Of a stretch of 64,000 bases of DNA, positions 10,450-23,319 are shown one piece after another. Made by a program: the position numbers and the translations under genes. The notes below the pieces were generated by a model. The model was given only the letters and a program-made list of their open reading frames with translations, did no database searches and was not told the origin of the DNA. Positions within the stretch are counted from its first letter, which is position 1; every line of letters begins with the position of its first letter. Where the stretch lies: positions 682,001-746,000 of the forward strand of contig JAGFBZ010002268.1 in the NCBI GenBank assembly GCA_018398805.1. Reading direction: 5' to 3'. Source of the DNA: Hirundichthys speculiger (taxonomy: Eukaryota; Chordata; Actinopteri; Beloniformes; Exocoetidae).

Positions 10450-12050
10450 CAACTTCTGTCCAGTCTAATTTTTTAAATTTCATTTTAAATTTATGCTGTG
10501 AGTTTGATTTACCTTGAAGAATGTCCTGCATCCCATTTTTATGTGGATTTAGTCATTGAAAGAAAGATCCTGATAGTCTTAAGTTTATGTTTATTTATTA
10601 AAAAAAAAAAAAAAAAAACATGGGAATAATGAAAATCTGTCTTTACATTTTTTTTTGTGTGGTAAAACATCAACTCCTTGTCTCGTGGACCACAGTTAAC
10701 CTTTCTTGCATTTTAATGACTCATTTAAATGTGGGATAATATTCTAAAACTGAAACAGCTAAATATTTGTGATTTATTTTGTCATTTCCACCTACTTTCC
10801 AACTGTGACCTGTAGAGTATTTTGGGAAAATGCCTTCTGTCCCAGCTTGTTCAAATAAGGATGTTTCATCCATCACAGAGAACGTGGGAGCTATAGTTCA
10901 CGCAGATGCACTGCTGATGCACTCAGGTGCTCTAAGGACACAAGTGCTAAAAGAATATGAATTCACCTGGAATTGTACCCAAATAATGCACTGTACTACT
11001 GATTTTTTTTTTTTTTTTTTAATAAACTAGATCACTTGTTTTTGGTTCTTTGAAGAGCCTTTATTAAAAGTATAAATTTTTAAATATATTATTTTAGAAA
11101 ATGTGTAATCAAATTAATAATAGTTATTTAGTGTTCCTTGAGGGATCGGTAAAGTTGTTTTTAATTGAATAGCAAACACCAGGTCACTTCACTTAATTAA
11201 TCCTATAGATGATGACCTGTAAAGCCAATTTTTGTTTATTTTTTTGTTTTGTTTTAAAGTTAAAATCAACCGCAAACTTTCAAGGAGGTATTTCAAGTCA
11301 ACTGGGCTTGTTTTATCAAGGTGAATTTGTGTTCAATGTCATGTAAAATATAATATACAGCAGGTACAGTGGAAATAAAAAGCATACACACTCATACAAA
11401 ATTGCAGGTTTTAAAATATAAAGAGCACACGCATTCTCTGTTTCCTTTGTTTGTTTGTTGCAAGATCATATTAAAATGTGATTATTTAAATCTTTATATT
11501 TTAAAATATTTTAAAAATCCACCGTACATCCTCTTTTTCTTCTAAATGTATCAGTACATAAAAAATAATCTGTTGCCATGTCTCTAAATTAGCCAAACAC
11601 ATGTTAAATTATTCTGTGTCATATATTTTAGTAAAATTAAGCCCAAAGCTGGTATTTGTCAAAAACTAATTTCACTCTGTTTCAGTAGCTTGTAGAACCA
11701 CCTTTAGCAGCAATAACCTGAAGTTATAATGGAACATTTTTGACCCAGTCTTGTTTACAACATTATTTCAGTCACTAATGGTGTGCCAGCTCCCTTTAGT
11801 CCAGACCTCAGCATTAAATTATGGCTGAGGTCTGGACCGGATCTCCCTGTTGTCATCTACTTAACAATGAATGCTCTGTATGCCAAAATATTCTTCCTGC
11901 CAGAAAATAGATCTTGAAAAATGACATAGACCCCCCCCAAAAAAACACCAGAAATATCAACAGGGAGATTAAAAAAGAAATTAATTCATTTTGCGATGGC
12001 CCAGGCCTATCCTATACTGAAGTGCTGAAGACACTTGTGTAAAATTTAAA
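10450..12050. other. Intergenic, no gene seen
   Basis: AT-rich spacer with A and T runs (10600, 11004). The only structure noted is a perfect 14-bp inverted repeat at 11799-11812/11824-11837. Confidence 0.4.
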
Positions 12051-12054
12051 TAAC

Positions 12055-13400
12055 AGAACACAATGACCTGCAAATCTCATAAATAGGTTTTTTTTTGTTT
12101 TTGTTTTTGTTTTTTCCACAATCAAACATGAAAACCGTTTTGAGAGAGGGGTTCCTTATTTTTGCCTGATGTGGGATCCCAGCTGCTTGACAGTTCTGGG
12201 CCTTCTTTGCTCTATTTTTCATGTCATGATGTCCTAATTTTTTTTCACTTGGTGAAAGGTCTGGACCACAAGCAGGTCATCTCTGCACCTAAACTCTTCT
12301 ACCATGAAGCCGTGCTTTTGTAATGGATGCTGTGCACGGTTTAGCACTGTCTTGCTGAAAGGTGTAATACCTGCCCTAAAAAAGCCATCTGGATGGGAAA
12401 TGTTGCTATAAGACCTGTATAAACCTTTCAGCACTGCTGATGCACCCCCATTTCATTATCCATGTTAGCTCTTGAACTGAGTTCCATTAACAAGCCAGAT
12501 CATCGCCCTCCTTCTCAGCCTGAAGAAAGCGGCTCATATGGATCTGAAAAGCATTTCAAATTTTGATTTGTGTAACCTTGTCTGGTCCAGAGAAGAAAGC
12601 AGTGTTTCTGGATCATGTTCACATATTGTGGCAAACTGTGTTCTTCGACAGAGATCTCTGAAAGTGTTCCTGATCCCACAAAGTGATTTTCATGGCAAGA
12701 AACGGCCTGTTCTGTTTTTAATGCGAACGCTGCTTGAGAACATGAGGGTCATGGCATCCAGGATTCATTTTCAACCTTGTCTCCTGCGCACAGAGATTTC
12801 TTAAGATTCTCCGAATCTTCTGATAAGGAAATGTTTCAAATCAGTTTTATGCTGAGTAACATTAATGTTAAATTGTTTTACATGTTGTAGCCAGTTCTTC
12901 ACAGATTCGTGAATCTTTGTCTATCTTCATCTTTTGAATGCCTCAGCTTCTCCTGGATACTCTTTCTACAACCAGCCACATCGCCAACTAACTTTATTGG
13001 TAGTAGGACGTTCCTCTTACTCTTCCAGTCTTTTGTTGCCCATCTTCCAACTTTCTAAAAAGGCATATTGCTGCCATATTATTCAAAATAATCTGATCCT
13101 CTTCTTGAAATAGTGCGGTCTTCTGTGAAAGACTGATGTACCCCATCTTTCATCTGAAGACAGCTGAGGTAGACTACAGCGGCCCCTATGAGCCTGAACA
13201 GGAAGACCTACTTATAGACAATATATGGATGGATGGACAGATGAGTAAAATGTCTCACTTTCAACACTTCATATTTTTTTTCCATGTTCTGTTGTGAATA
13301 TTGTGTGAATTTATGAGATTAGCAAATCATTGCATTTTGTTTCTATTAATGTTTTATGCAGCTTCCCAGTGTTTTGAAACAGGGCTTGTATACGGTGGTC
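12055..13400. repeat. Old non-autonomous transposon-like repeat (copy 1)
   Basis: Begins near acacaatgacctgcaaatctcataaa and ends near gagattagcaaatcattgca...tgttttgaaacagggcttgta, end motifs of a repeat very common in fish. Internal phrases (gagatttcttaagattctccgaatc) also fit. A related partial copy is at 36360-36760. Family name not recalled. Confidence 0.55.
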
Positions 13401-16400
13401 AGCACAGCAGAGACGAAACTAAAAGTACCTTTTCTGACTGCTCACAGTGGAGTTGCACACTCTCTTGCCAATAATTAGTGGTCCACCATTAAGCTTCACT
13501 TCAGCTTTATGTGACTGGTCATACAAACAGAAATCAATCCAACATTCAGTTAGGTCCAGAAAACAAAGAGGCCACTTCTGCTTCACCCTCTTAGTCATAG
13601 CTTTTTTATTTATTTATTTTTTTCCCACCATGCCTGTTTTAGGAAACGTAATGCTGTTTAGGATTCAGAGCCATTTTCACAGGCTTTACGCTGCTCTCTG
13701 AGCATGCATACGGTAAATGTGTGTGCTCTACCCATCTATGGCTTTATCAGCTGGTGCAATCTTTGTTTTTATGAGAAGCTGAACTCAACTTTATTACTCG
13801 CCTGTTACAGGGAAACAGTATCGGAGAAAGAGGCAAGAAAGAAAGGTTAACTGATGAACCAAGATAAATCAATAAGATTTCACACAATGACATTTGTAGT
13901 GATTAAATGTTATGTTTAAGGATACACATGAAGTCTACTTTTTATATACAATGTTTTTAAATTTACACAGCAGAAATCAAGCTGATGGATAAATGCAGCC
14001 TCAAAGTTTTTGTTTCATTGTCATCATAATTTTAGAAATGAAATGGTCTAATTGATTTAGGCGTCTTAAAAATGGCACTACCTTCCACAACAAACATTCC
14101 TTGGAAAAGTGTGCCGACATGGAACGGGGCCTTTATAAATGTTAAAGCTGTCCTTTAGCACACTGCTGAAATAAATCAGCCTGTTTTCCACAATGAGGCC
14201 TAATACTTTCAAAGAGTAGGTTAAAGCTGAATCATTATTCAGCTTTAATGATGTCATCCTTTTATCAGCTTTTGGGTGGCTTTTGATGATGATTTCCTCA
14301 GCAAAGTAAACAGTAGAGCTGTTTTGAAACTGTATATGTGTATACTTTTCAGAGCAGTCTATTAACAAACTCCATCTGCTGGCGAGGAAGCTATGACTAA
14401 CAGCCATAAAATAGTCCCTTAAAGGTCATGTAATTGCTTTGTCAACTGCATTTACAAGATCAAGCGTGAACTCTGATATTCAACCAAAGAATAACACACT
14501 TATTCACTCTCCAAACTTTATTTGACTCATTCAGTGTTTGAAAGTTTTTTTCAGACAAGATAAACAGTGTCGACATGGACAGATGTACAGTAATAAATTT
14601 CATCCCAGCAATAAAACAAGGTCTAATCTGCTTAGTTTATGGCTGGGTGCACATTCAATGCTCTCAATCCTCTTAATGCACATCTCATATCTCAGAAGAG
14701 AGTAAATGATCAGAATATTTCCTTCCTCCAAAGGTCTACATGGCCTCATGGACAGCTGGCTGCACTGTCACACTGAATGGATTTCTCATGATTTATTAAA
14801 CAAAAGGAGAAACGAAAAAGAAAGGAGGTTTTTGTTTTCCGCTCTGAGTGGCTCCATTATTAGGAGACATTTTGATTTGGTGTCACTTACATGTGATGTC
14901 ATTCTTTCACAGTCAGTGAGGGTGCTTCACATTTTAAAACTTTACCTTCCTCTTTTTATTCTCACATGATCTCTGTTTTATGTACTTCAACGTTCTTACT
15001 CGAAGTCTCTGCAGTTACATTTTATATCTCTGCAAACAATGACAGGCACAGACTTGTTCATGAGCACTGTCCTTGTATACTGAGGGGGGGGTTACATGCT
15101 ACAGTTACTTCATCTATCAAGCTGCATGCATCTGAAAAGTTATTTGAGGAAACAATAAGAGGAAGTTTGCAGAGTGTACGTGTGTTTGGAATTTGTGTAC
15201 GTGACTGTTTCACACAACTCATGACCCCACAGACCATGTGACCAGCAGTAAAGCAGGTACTGTTTACGCAGCACATAAAAGTGGGGGGGAAATGTATAAA
15301 AAGAAACTTTAACCCATGTGCTAACAGTGTTACATTTCAAAGTTGAAAAAGTTAACGTCACAGCTTTTGTTAAACTGGTAATTTTAAACATACATGTGTT
15401 CTGTAAATAAATCTCAGAACATGAGATTGACAGTACCAAGTAAAGCATTTATCTGTACTTTAACGTAAGGCAGTGGCATGTGAGAGCTATAAATGGCTGA
15501 CTTTTCTGTAAAACAACCTGACTGCCTTTACAATGCGCCTGTTGCCTCGTAACAAACGCTCCAGCTTTTTTTCACATGGTTAATCATAAAACTCTTGAAA
15601 TGTTAAAATTTTACAATTAGCCAGGGTTTTGTGAGGAACAATTATATAAGTGATGTTTGAAATGCATACAGTATGCTTCATTAACTGATTCACTTTTAGT
15701 ATTTATACCCAAAACAAAACTATATATCACTAATTTACCACTTGTTTATCAGTCTGCTTTTCATTGTTAAAGTAATTTAAAGACCACACAATTTTGTACA
15801 TAAGGAAGGCCTTTTATTCACCTCCAAACCTTTAAGATCTAAGATCTTCAAGATCTGAGGGTTGTTTTCACATAAAGCTCTCTAAACAGAAATGAGCTTC
15901 TTCCCTGTTCTTTACAAAAGTGCCCCATCTAGCGTTGACAAATTATATTACACACATTGGAAATACCACATTCACCTATCCAGCAAGTTCAAATCCCCTG
16001 GTCACACTTATTTTATACATTTCTTGAATGTATTTTTAACATTTTAAAAGGGGTAGGCTGCTGTAGTGACTAATTTAACTCCAAGTGTAGATGCTTTCAA
16101 AATTTAGGAAATAAATGTGAAGGGAGATGAAACATCTGACTAAAATAAAAATAATTAACCAAATTTAACTGGAACATTAGCCACCATAGTGACTACCCCT
16201 TCAGGAATTACCACTTTAACTTCCTGACCTCTCTTTGTCCAGAGAATCAAGATGGTGAGACAAAAGTTTAAACACTTTATTACAAACAAAAACAATGATC
16301 CAAATCTGGACAACTTATTGATGATTAACATCCAAGACATTCAAGATTTTACCAGTAAATCACATCTAACCCTCTGAACACCATATCCGGCAAATTTCAG

Positions 16401-17100
16401 CTTATTTCTTCTCCACAGAAGCAGTAAAATGTTGAAATGCACACATTTGTCAAACCTGTGTGCATTTTTGTACTGTCGGTTAATGATATTATGCATTAGA
16501 ACTATCCTGACTCGGTCAGTAATACTGTGATTGTCAGTTGCCTACTGGCTTCAGTCAACAGAAAGGCATGCTTGAATAATAACTGTGTCAAAATAAGCAC
16601 CAAGTTTTGTTAACTGTTGGTGAGTGCAGTCACCACAGACTATTTTAAGAATATCCCAGTTTCCTTTTCCACTTCGAAGGTGGCAGGCTTTGGTTGAAAA
16701 TGATACAGATTAAGTGCATTTAATGAGGTGTGATGTCTCCTACCTGGACACAGTGTTAAAGGTTTCTGTCTTTCTCTCTCTCTCGTGGGAAAAGCCCAGC
16801 TTATATGCACTGTGACCAATGATCAAATCACATGAGGTGCCTTTTTCATTTGCTGACATACTTTAAGTAATAAAAACTTGGTATCCAGTTCTACAGTTCT
16901 AACACTTAAAGTCAAATCTACTTCTGATGACAAAACATCAGTTGAGATAAATCGTATTGTTAAATACAAAAAGACATTACCTCCTGGAATAGGCTTTAAT
17001 GGTGAATTAAGGGCAAGTTTTTAAATTCTTTTCAGCACAAGCATTCAACTAACACTCCAAAAGCTTTGCAAGCATGAGGCTTTAAGGTCCCTGGAGGCTG
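13400..17100. other. Intergenic region downstream of slc30a4
   Basis: No coding gene recognised. Open frames at 14078-14407 and 14706-15241 lack family motifs. The slc30a4 3' UTR enters from the right; minus-strand aataaa occurs near 17127 and again near 15810. Confidence 0.4.
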
Positions 17101-17317
17101 CAGCCCTCCTTGGAAAATAAATTTGCATTTATTGTTTTTATACTGGCTGTCCTTTGGCACCAGTCTTTTCTCCATACATCCCTTTACAGTGGCTCCTGCT
17201 TTGGCACTGAGCTGCAGCAGCATTGTGAAATATTTGTCCCTCTGGACTCTATTGTACTCAATGCTTTCTGCCTCAATGAAACAAACTGCTGAAGTCAGTA
17301 TAAGCAAAAGTCTCTCT

Positions 17318-20300
17318 TCAGGCACTAGGCGGCTGGCAGTGTGCGCAGCTGCGCACCACCCTCTGCCGGTGTGTCTGGACCTGCACTGTGCACCGCGTGA
17401 GGCCATAGGTGTGAAGCAGCAGGTGACGGGCCTTCGCCTGGACATCCTCCCAATTGTTAGCACTAGATGGCGCTGTAAACAACACAAACATGGATTTCAG
17501 CGCAAATCATACTCATAGTGGATGAATTCCAACTCCCATACTATTATTGAATTTGGTGAACCAAAATGTCCAAAGACAGAGCATTTAAACATACATATAT
17601 ATCTTCTTTGTCCCTGTGCTGGTTAGAGGGCTGAAAGCTCACAAAACTGTTTATGAAAAAACACTATACAAAAATGTATTTCAGGATTTTCTTTGTTTAA
17701 TTTCCAAGTCACAGACGGGAGGACTGGAAAATATAATTCCTCATATTAAAAACACTCAACATATCCCACAGTGCATCATGAAAAGTAGTGTACACCTATG
17801 GTCACTTGTCAAGCATCAAAATGATCATGCATTGTGCTCAAAATGGGGAAAAAAAAAAAAAAGAAAACCCAACCAAAATGGAACGAGAAAGTTCATTCAG
17901 CTGATGAACTCGCTACGTAGCTCTCTGCATATGAATGCCTAAATACTGAGCATGGACCAGTGAACTACAACTTCAACACAGTTCTTTTTTGCATAAGCTT
18001 TTTTTTTTTTTTTGGCCATAATAAGAGAGAAAGAAAAGTTCAGTTTATTCAAGGTCATCTTAAGTAACAAGCATGAAGTACCTTTTATAAAATCTGTATG
18101 GATTTACAATATTTTGAAAAGACTTAAGACAAAATTGCAAGTGCAATCCTTCCTGTTTGGTGCCAAAATAATTCAATAAATACTATACATTTATGTAACT
18201 CAATATTTGAATATAAAAACATTTCTATATTTGTCTAAAACCTCCATGATTTCTACATTTCCCCAATTCCCTCTTCATTATTGGGGATAGAGGTGGCGTA
18301 GCTACTCACTGAGCTGGAGGTGCACTACTGCAGCCGTCTTGTCAGCCGTCAGCGCCCAGACGTTCAGCTCATCGACCGATTGAACATCCTCCAGCTTCAG
18401 GAGGTCCTCTTTGATTTGCTGAGCATCCAGGTGTCTGGGAACACCTGACAGAGCGAGATAAAAACATCTTTATTATGTTCACATTACCAAACATATTGCT
18501 CTAAAAAAGATAAGCTGAAAGGGTTCAGGAACAAGAGCTAGGAGTTACCCTCCAGGACGATCACTATCGTGTCCCGTATGATGCGGAATGTGGTGAAGAG
18601 AACCAGGACTGAGAAGATGTAGGTACAAATGGGGTCTGCCAGTTTACACTCCGGCTGGGAAGTCACAAGATGACATCAAGTAGGTACATAAGTTAACAGT
18701 ACAACAAGTTAGTGCTATCATTTTTTATACCTTTTAACATTCGAGGAAAAAGAAGGCAATTTAATTTTTTTTTTTTAATCTAAATGTTTCATAAAATTAT
18801 ACCCCTTTTCCCATCAAAAATAAAGTCTGTAATTTTTTTCTCCCTTTTTTAATGCTGGTTAGGGGCTCCTTTTCCTCTGACAATAGACAAGTTCTGTTTT
18901 GTTTTATTTTTCCCAGTTTGTCACATTCAAAATAAGAAATACACCAGAAATACTTTTGGATAAACAGTAGAAAGCAGAGCAACATAGAGGCCAAAGACAA
19001 TATCATTCTGGTTACTTTTAAATAAGAGCAAATTACTTTCTTTTTTTTGGAAATAAAATTATATATCATCTATTATTATTAACTACTGAAAGGCTAACAT
19101 ATATAAAAAGCAAGATATATAACATGTACTAGACAATGGCCTCAATAAGATTAGAGGAGTTTATTTTTAATATTTATGAAAAATAATTCAAAAGTAGGGT
19201 ACCTTGAACCGGACTACATAGGCTGCTATTAGCACCCCAACACTTTGAAGGAGGTCTCCCAAAGCGTGAATGAATGCAGCTCTGACAGCAAGACTGCCGT
19301 GAGGCTGACCAGACACAGCTGAAGTTGAAGCAGGTGCAGAACCATGAGAGTGACCATGGCCATGTGAGTGGAGGTGACCACCTTGGTTTAACAAAAACCC
19401 CATACTAGAGTCACAAGAACAACAGAGGACTGGGATTAATTTCAAGATTTGAACTTACATATATTTTGTCCAAAATTAGAAGTGAAGTGATTACAGATGT
19501 AATCACTTCATGAAAGATTTTCAGCATCATAACATTTATTTAGCTTTTTCACTGTGAACTATATCATGTAAAAACAACATGAGAATAATAATGACAACAA
19601 CAACAAAAATAAATAAATAAATACATTTACATTAAAAATTCTCTGCATTCAGTGTAGAAAATTCAGAATGACAAATAAGGAAGAAAACATGGTCATCATA
19701 AACATGAACACATGACCTCTTTCACATCCTTTCTTCCCTAATTTGATGCATTTATCAGGAGTGTCTCGTTTCATTTTGCATAGCTTAGCCAGCATTTCTA
19801 CATAATTGCTTTGTTTTCAAGCAAAAAATAAAATAAAATAAAATAATGTTTAATTTCCAAGCTGAATTTTGCTTCTGATTGGCTCTAAATCACAAACTCC
19901 CATGGCTACTTGTTCCTGTCATTAATGTGAGCATTCTGCTCCGCCCTCCTCCCTGCGTTTCACTGACAGCTGTCACCAGCGCAGCCGTCACAGATGTTCA
20001 GAGTAGAAAAACACACGCAGCAGGGCTACGATGGAAAGAGTTTGTGAATATACACTCACGGGCCACTTTATCAGGTACACCTGTCCAACTGCCTAACTGC
20101 CTGTTAATGCAAATTTCTAATCAGCCAATCACAGAGGCTACAATTCCCGCAGGCTCACCAAAATTGGACAATAGAAGATTGGGAAAAACGTTTCCTGGTC
20201 TGATGAGTCTGGATTTCTGCTGCAACATTCGGATGGTCAGAGTTTGGTGTCAACAACATGTCATCAATGGTTCAGGCTGGTGGTGGTGGTGTAATGGTGT

Positions 20301-23287
20301 GGAGTAGTGCTGGGCAATATGGAAAAAATCATATATCACGATATGGACTATTTTATATCACGATAACGATATATATCACGATATAGCATAATAAAGTATG
20401 TTTTCAGTTATTCTCTGAAAAGTTTGACAAAAATTTCATTGCTTACTTTTCAACTTTATTTTGAAAGGACATTTAGCTGAACTGTCACAAACATACATTT
20501 TAGTGCAGCAAAAACAGGTAGGTACAGAGGTACAGTAGCTTTCACATTTTTTTTAAAGTGCACAACAGTTTCTGAGAGGAAAAACACATTTTTGCACTGA
20601 ATTTCAGCTATAAAAAATAAACACATTATTTTTCAACTTTCTGAAATCTGTAACCTTGTAGTGCAAAGTTTGCAAACCAATATAAAGTGTCTAAAGTAAA
20701 CATCAGGGTTGAAGAGAACTCTGTTTAAGGCATTAACCATGAATAAAAGTGCAAACATAAAAGGCTACTTTGTAGAAGTAGATATGTTTCTATCAAATTT
20801 ATCGTTGCAGGTTATTTAATTACATATTTGCTGTAATAATTGATAAAATTAGGTTAGAAACGATAGAAACGATAGAAGAGAAATGGCACGATACACACTT
20901 TTATATTGTCCCCACGATATGTATCGTCATATTGCCCAGCACTAGTGTGGAGGATATTTTCCTGGCACACTTTGGACCCATTAGTACCAGCTGAGCATCG
21001 TATCAACGCCACAGCCTACCTGAGTATTGTTGCTGACCACGTCCATCCCTTTATGACCACAGTGTACCCAACTTCTGATGGATACTTCCAGCAGGATAAC
21101 GCACCATTTTATAAAGCGCAAATCATCTCAGACTGGTTCCTTGAACATGACAGTTCAGTGAACTCAAAGGGCCTCCACAGTCACCAGATTTCAATCCAAT
21201 AGAGCATCTTTGGGATGTGGTGAGTGTGGTGGTGTGCTGAGATTTGGGCAGCTGACAAATCTACAGCAACTGCCTGATCCTATCATGACAATATGGACTA
21301 AACTCTCTGAGGAATGTTTCCATTACCTTGTTGAATCTATGCCACAAAGGATTAAAGCAGTTCTGAAGGCAAAAGGAGGTCCAACCCAGTACTAGCGAAG
21401 GAGAAGCCTAATAAAGTGGCCGGTGAGTGTAAAAGTCATCATCTCTGGATCGCTGTGAATTACATCCAATGACACAGTATGTAACATTACAAATAATTCA
21501 TCAACATATTTGTGAAAGGGTAATTTTAAGACTTAGGTGTGCTGGGTCAGGACTGACCTGCCTTGCGGTCCGGACTTTGAGAAGTGCGGCCCTGGAGGGT
21601 TGAGTCAAAGACTCAGCTCCTCAGCAACCGATTTGAACAAGAGTTTGGTCTGAGTTATTAAATTTTTTTGGGGATATTTTTCTTGTCATATTCTGCATTT
21701 CAGCTCTTTTTTTTGTTAAATTCTTTTCAGAGCAGGCCTCACTCACATGAGATTAACAGCTACCCCCACAGCTGCAGTGATGAGCATGACATCTCCATCG
21801 ATGTTGAAGTCTTGGTGAACAGTCCTCTGAACCGCCTCATATAGCAGTATACCCGTAAGGATGTAAATGAGCACCACACTGAGGACTGCCGATACCACTT
21901 CTACAAAAAAAAAAAAAAAAAAAAAAGTCATAATCAGTTTTAAATAAAGCAAAGATATTCTGATAAATTTAAAGTAGAAGGTGTGAGAAAGCTTACTAAG
22001 CAGTAAGCTTTATTTGGAAAACCACTTTTTTTTTTTAACACTCACGATAAAAGGAAAACAACAGAAATATGACAAAAAAGGGGAGATTTAAAAGAAGACA
22101 AAATACATGCATAGAGAGGGGTAACAATAATGAATAATGAATAAGTTAAAATTGTTAAACATAAAAAGTATGTTCATATAAAAATAAAACAACTTATTTA
22201 AACAGCTTTCACAAAACAGTAAATGCGTGAAGGGAGACTTTTGAAGATAGCTGAGGAAATTTGCCCAATTTCAGTAATCAGAAACTTACATCATGCATGA
22301 TGATGTGTATGCAACTGCAAAAATCTGATCTCAAACTGAAATCTGACAATACTCAGCAGGACTCCAACTACAGATGATAGTGTCAGAGAGGCCACATACC
22401 AGCTCAGTAAATAAGTCCATAAATATATTTTGGGACAAGACCTTTTCAGGCTTTACAGGTGAGCAGTAAGAGTTTAAAGAGAAGAGAGGTAAGCCCATGA
22501 ATATCATGATGGTTCGCTTTTCTCCCCTCAAAATAAGTTGAGCAGCAATGTCTTGGATCAGGACTTAAACAGGTGGGTCTATAGTCAAAAAAGTAAAACA
22601 CTACCCTTACATATTTATTCACTTGTTAAAGAAACAACAAAAAAGTAAGTGAAACTCTCCTGTGGTACATGCATTTCTGGTCATATATACCCCGACACTG
22701 AAATCACATTTCACAAGCGACTGTAATGTTCAACTTAAGTCTACAAAACTATGTGCAATGTGATAACCCCTTTAAGAAAAAAAATGACAAGAACTAACAT
22801 CTTGGATTGTGAAAAGAAAATTGCATTGCACATAAATACAAAAAAAGCAAAAATATTGTAAAAGTATTTCTCTTGAAGGCTGTGTTATAAAAAATGCCTC
22901 CAGTCAAAGGCCCATGAGTTCACCACCAAAACTGCCAAAAATTATGTTGTGGTTTTGACTGTCTGACAAAATAAAGCAGCTTAAATAAATTAAAATGGAA
23001 CAGTTGTATAAATAAAGAAAAAAAAATGGTTGTGAGCATACAAGCGCTTACATCTTTCTCCAAACGTTTTTTTTTTTTTAAGATTGTGCTGCTGGAATCA
23101 AATTCTCGCTTTGTTTCTATTGTCTACGTACAATAGAGTTGATCAGTGAAGACACTGAAAATCATTTTCACTGTACCCATGTCTGTTAAAGTGGCAAACA
23201 AATGAATAAATATCAGATTTAAATGTTTTCTGCTACAGGGTTCCGGTCTGTCTGAAACATCAGATTGAAAAATGCCTGATGAACCAT

Positions 23288-23319
<32 letters not shown>

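Noticed and set aside
14078..14407. 109-codon minus-strand frame
   Set aside because: No motif, no splice context, lies in AT-rich intergenic DNA.
17032..17487. 151-codon minus-strand frame
   Set aside because: Shadow of slc30a4 exon 7; the correct frame gives [18 protein letters not shown] and the CAHCQPP tail.
17123..17518. 131-codon plus-strand frame
   Set aside because: Antisense shadow of slc30a4 exon 7 and its 3' UTR.
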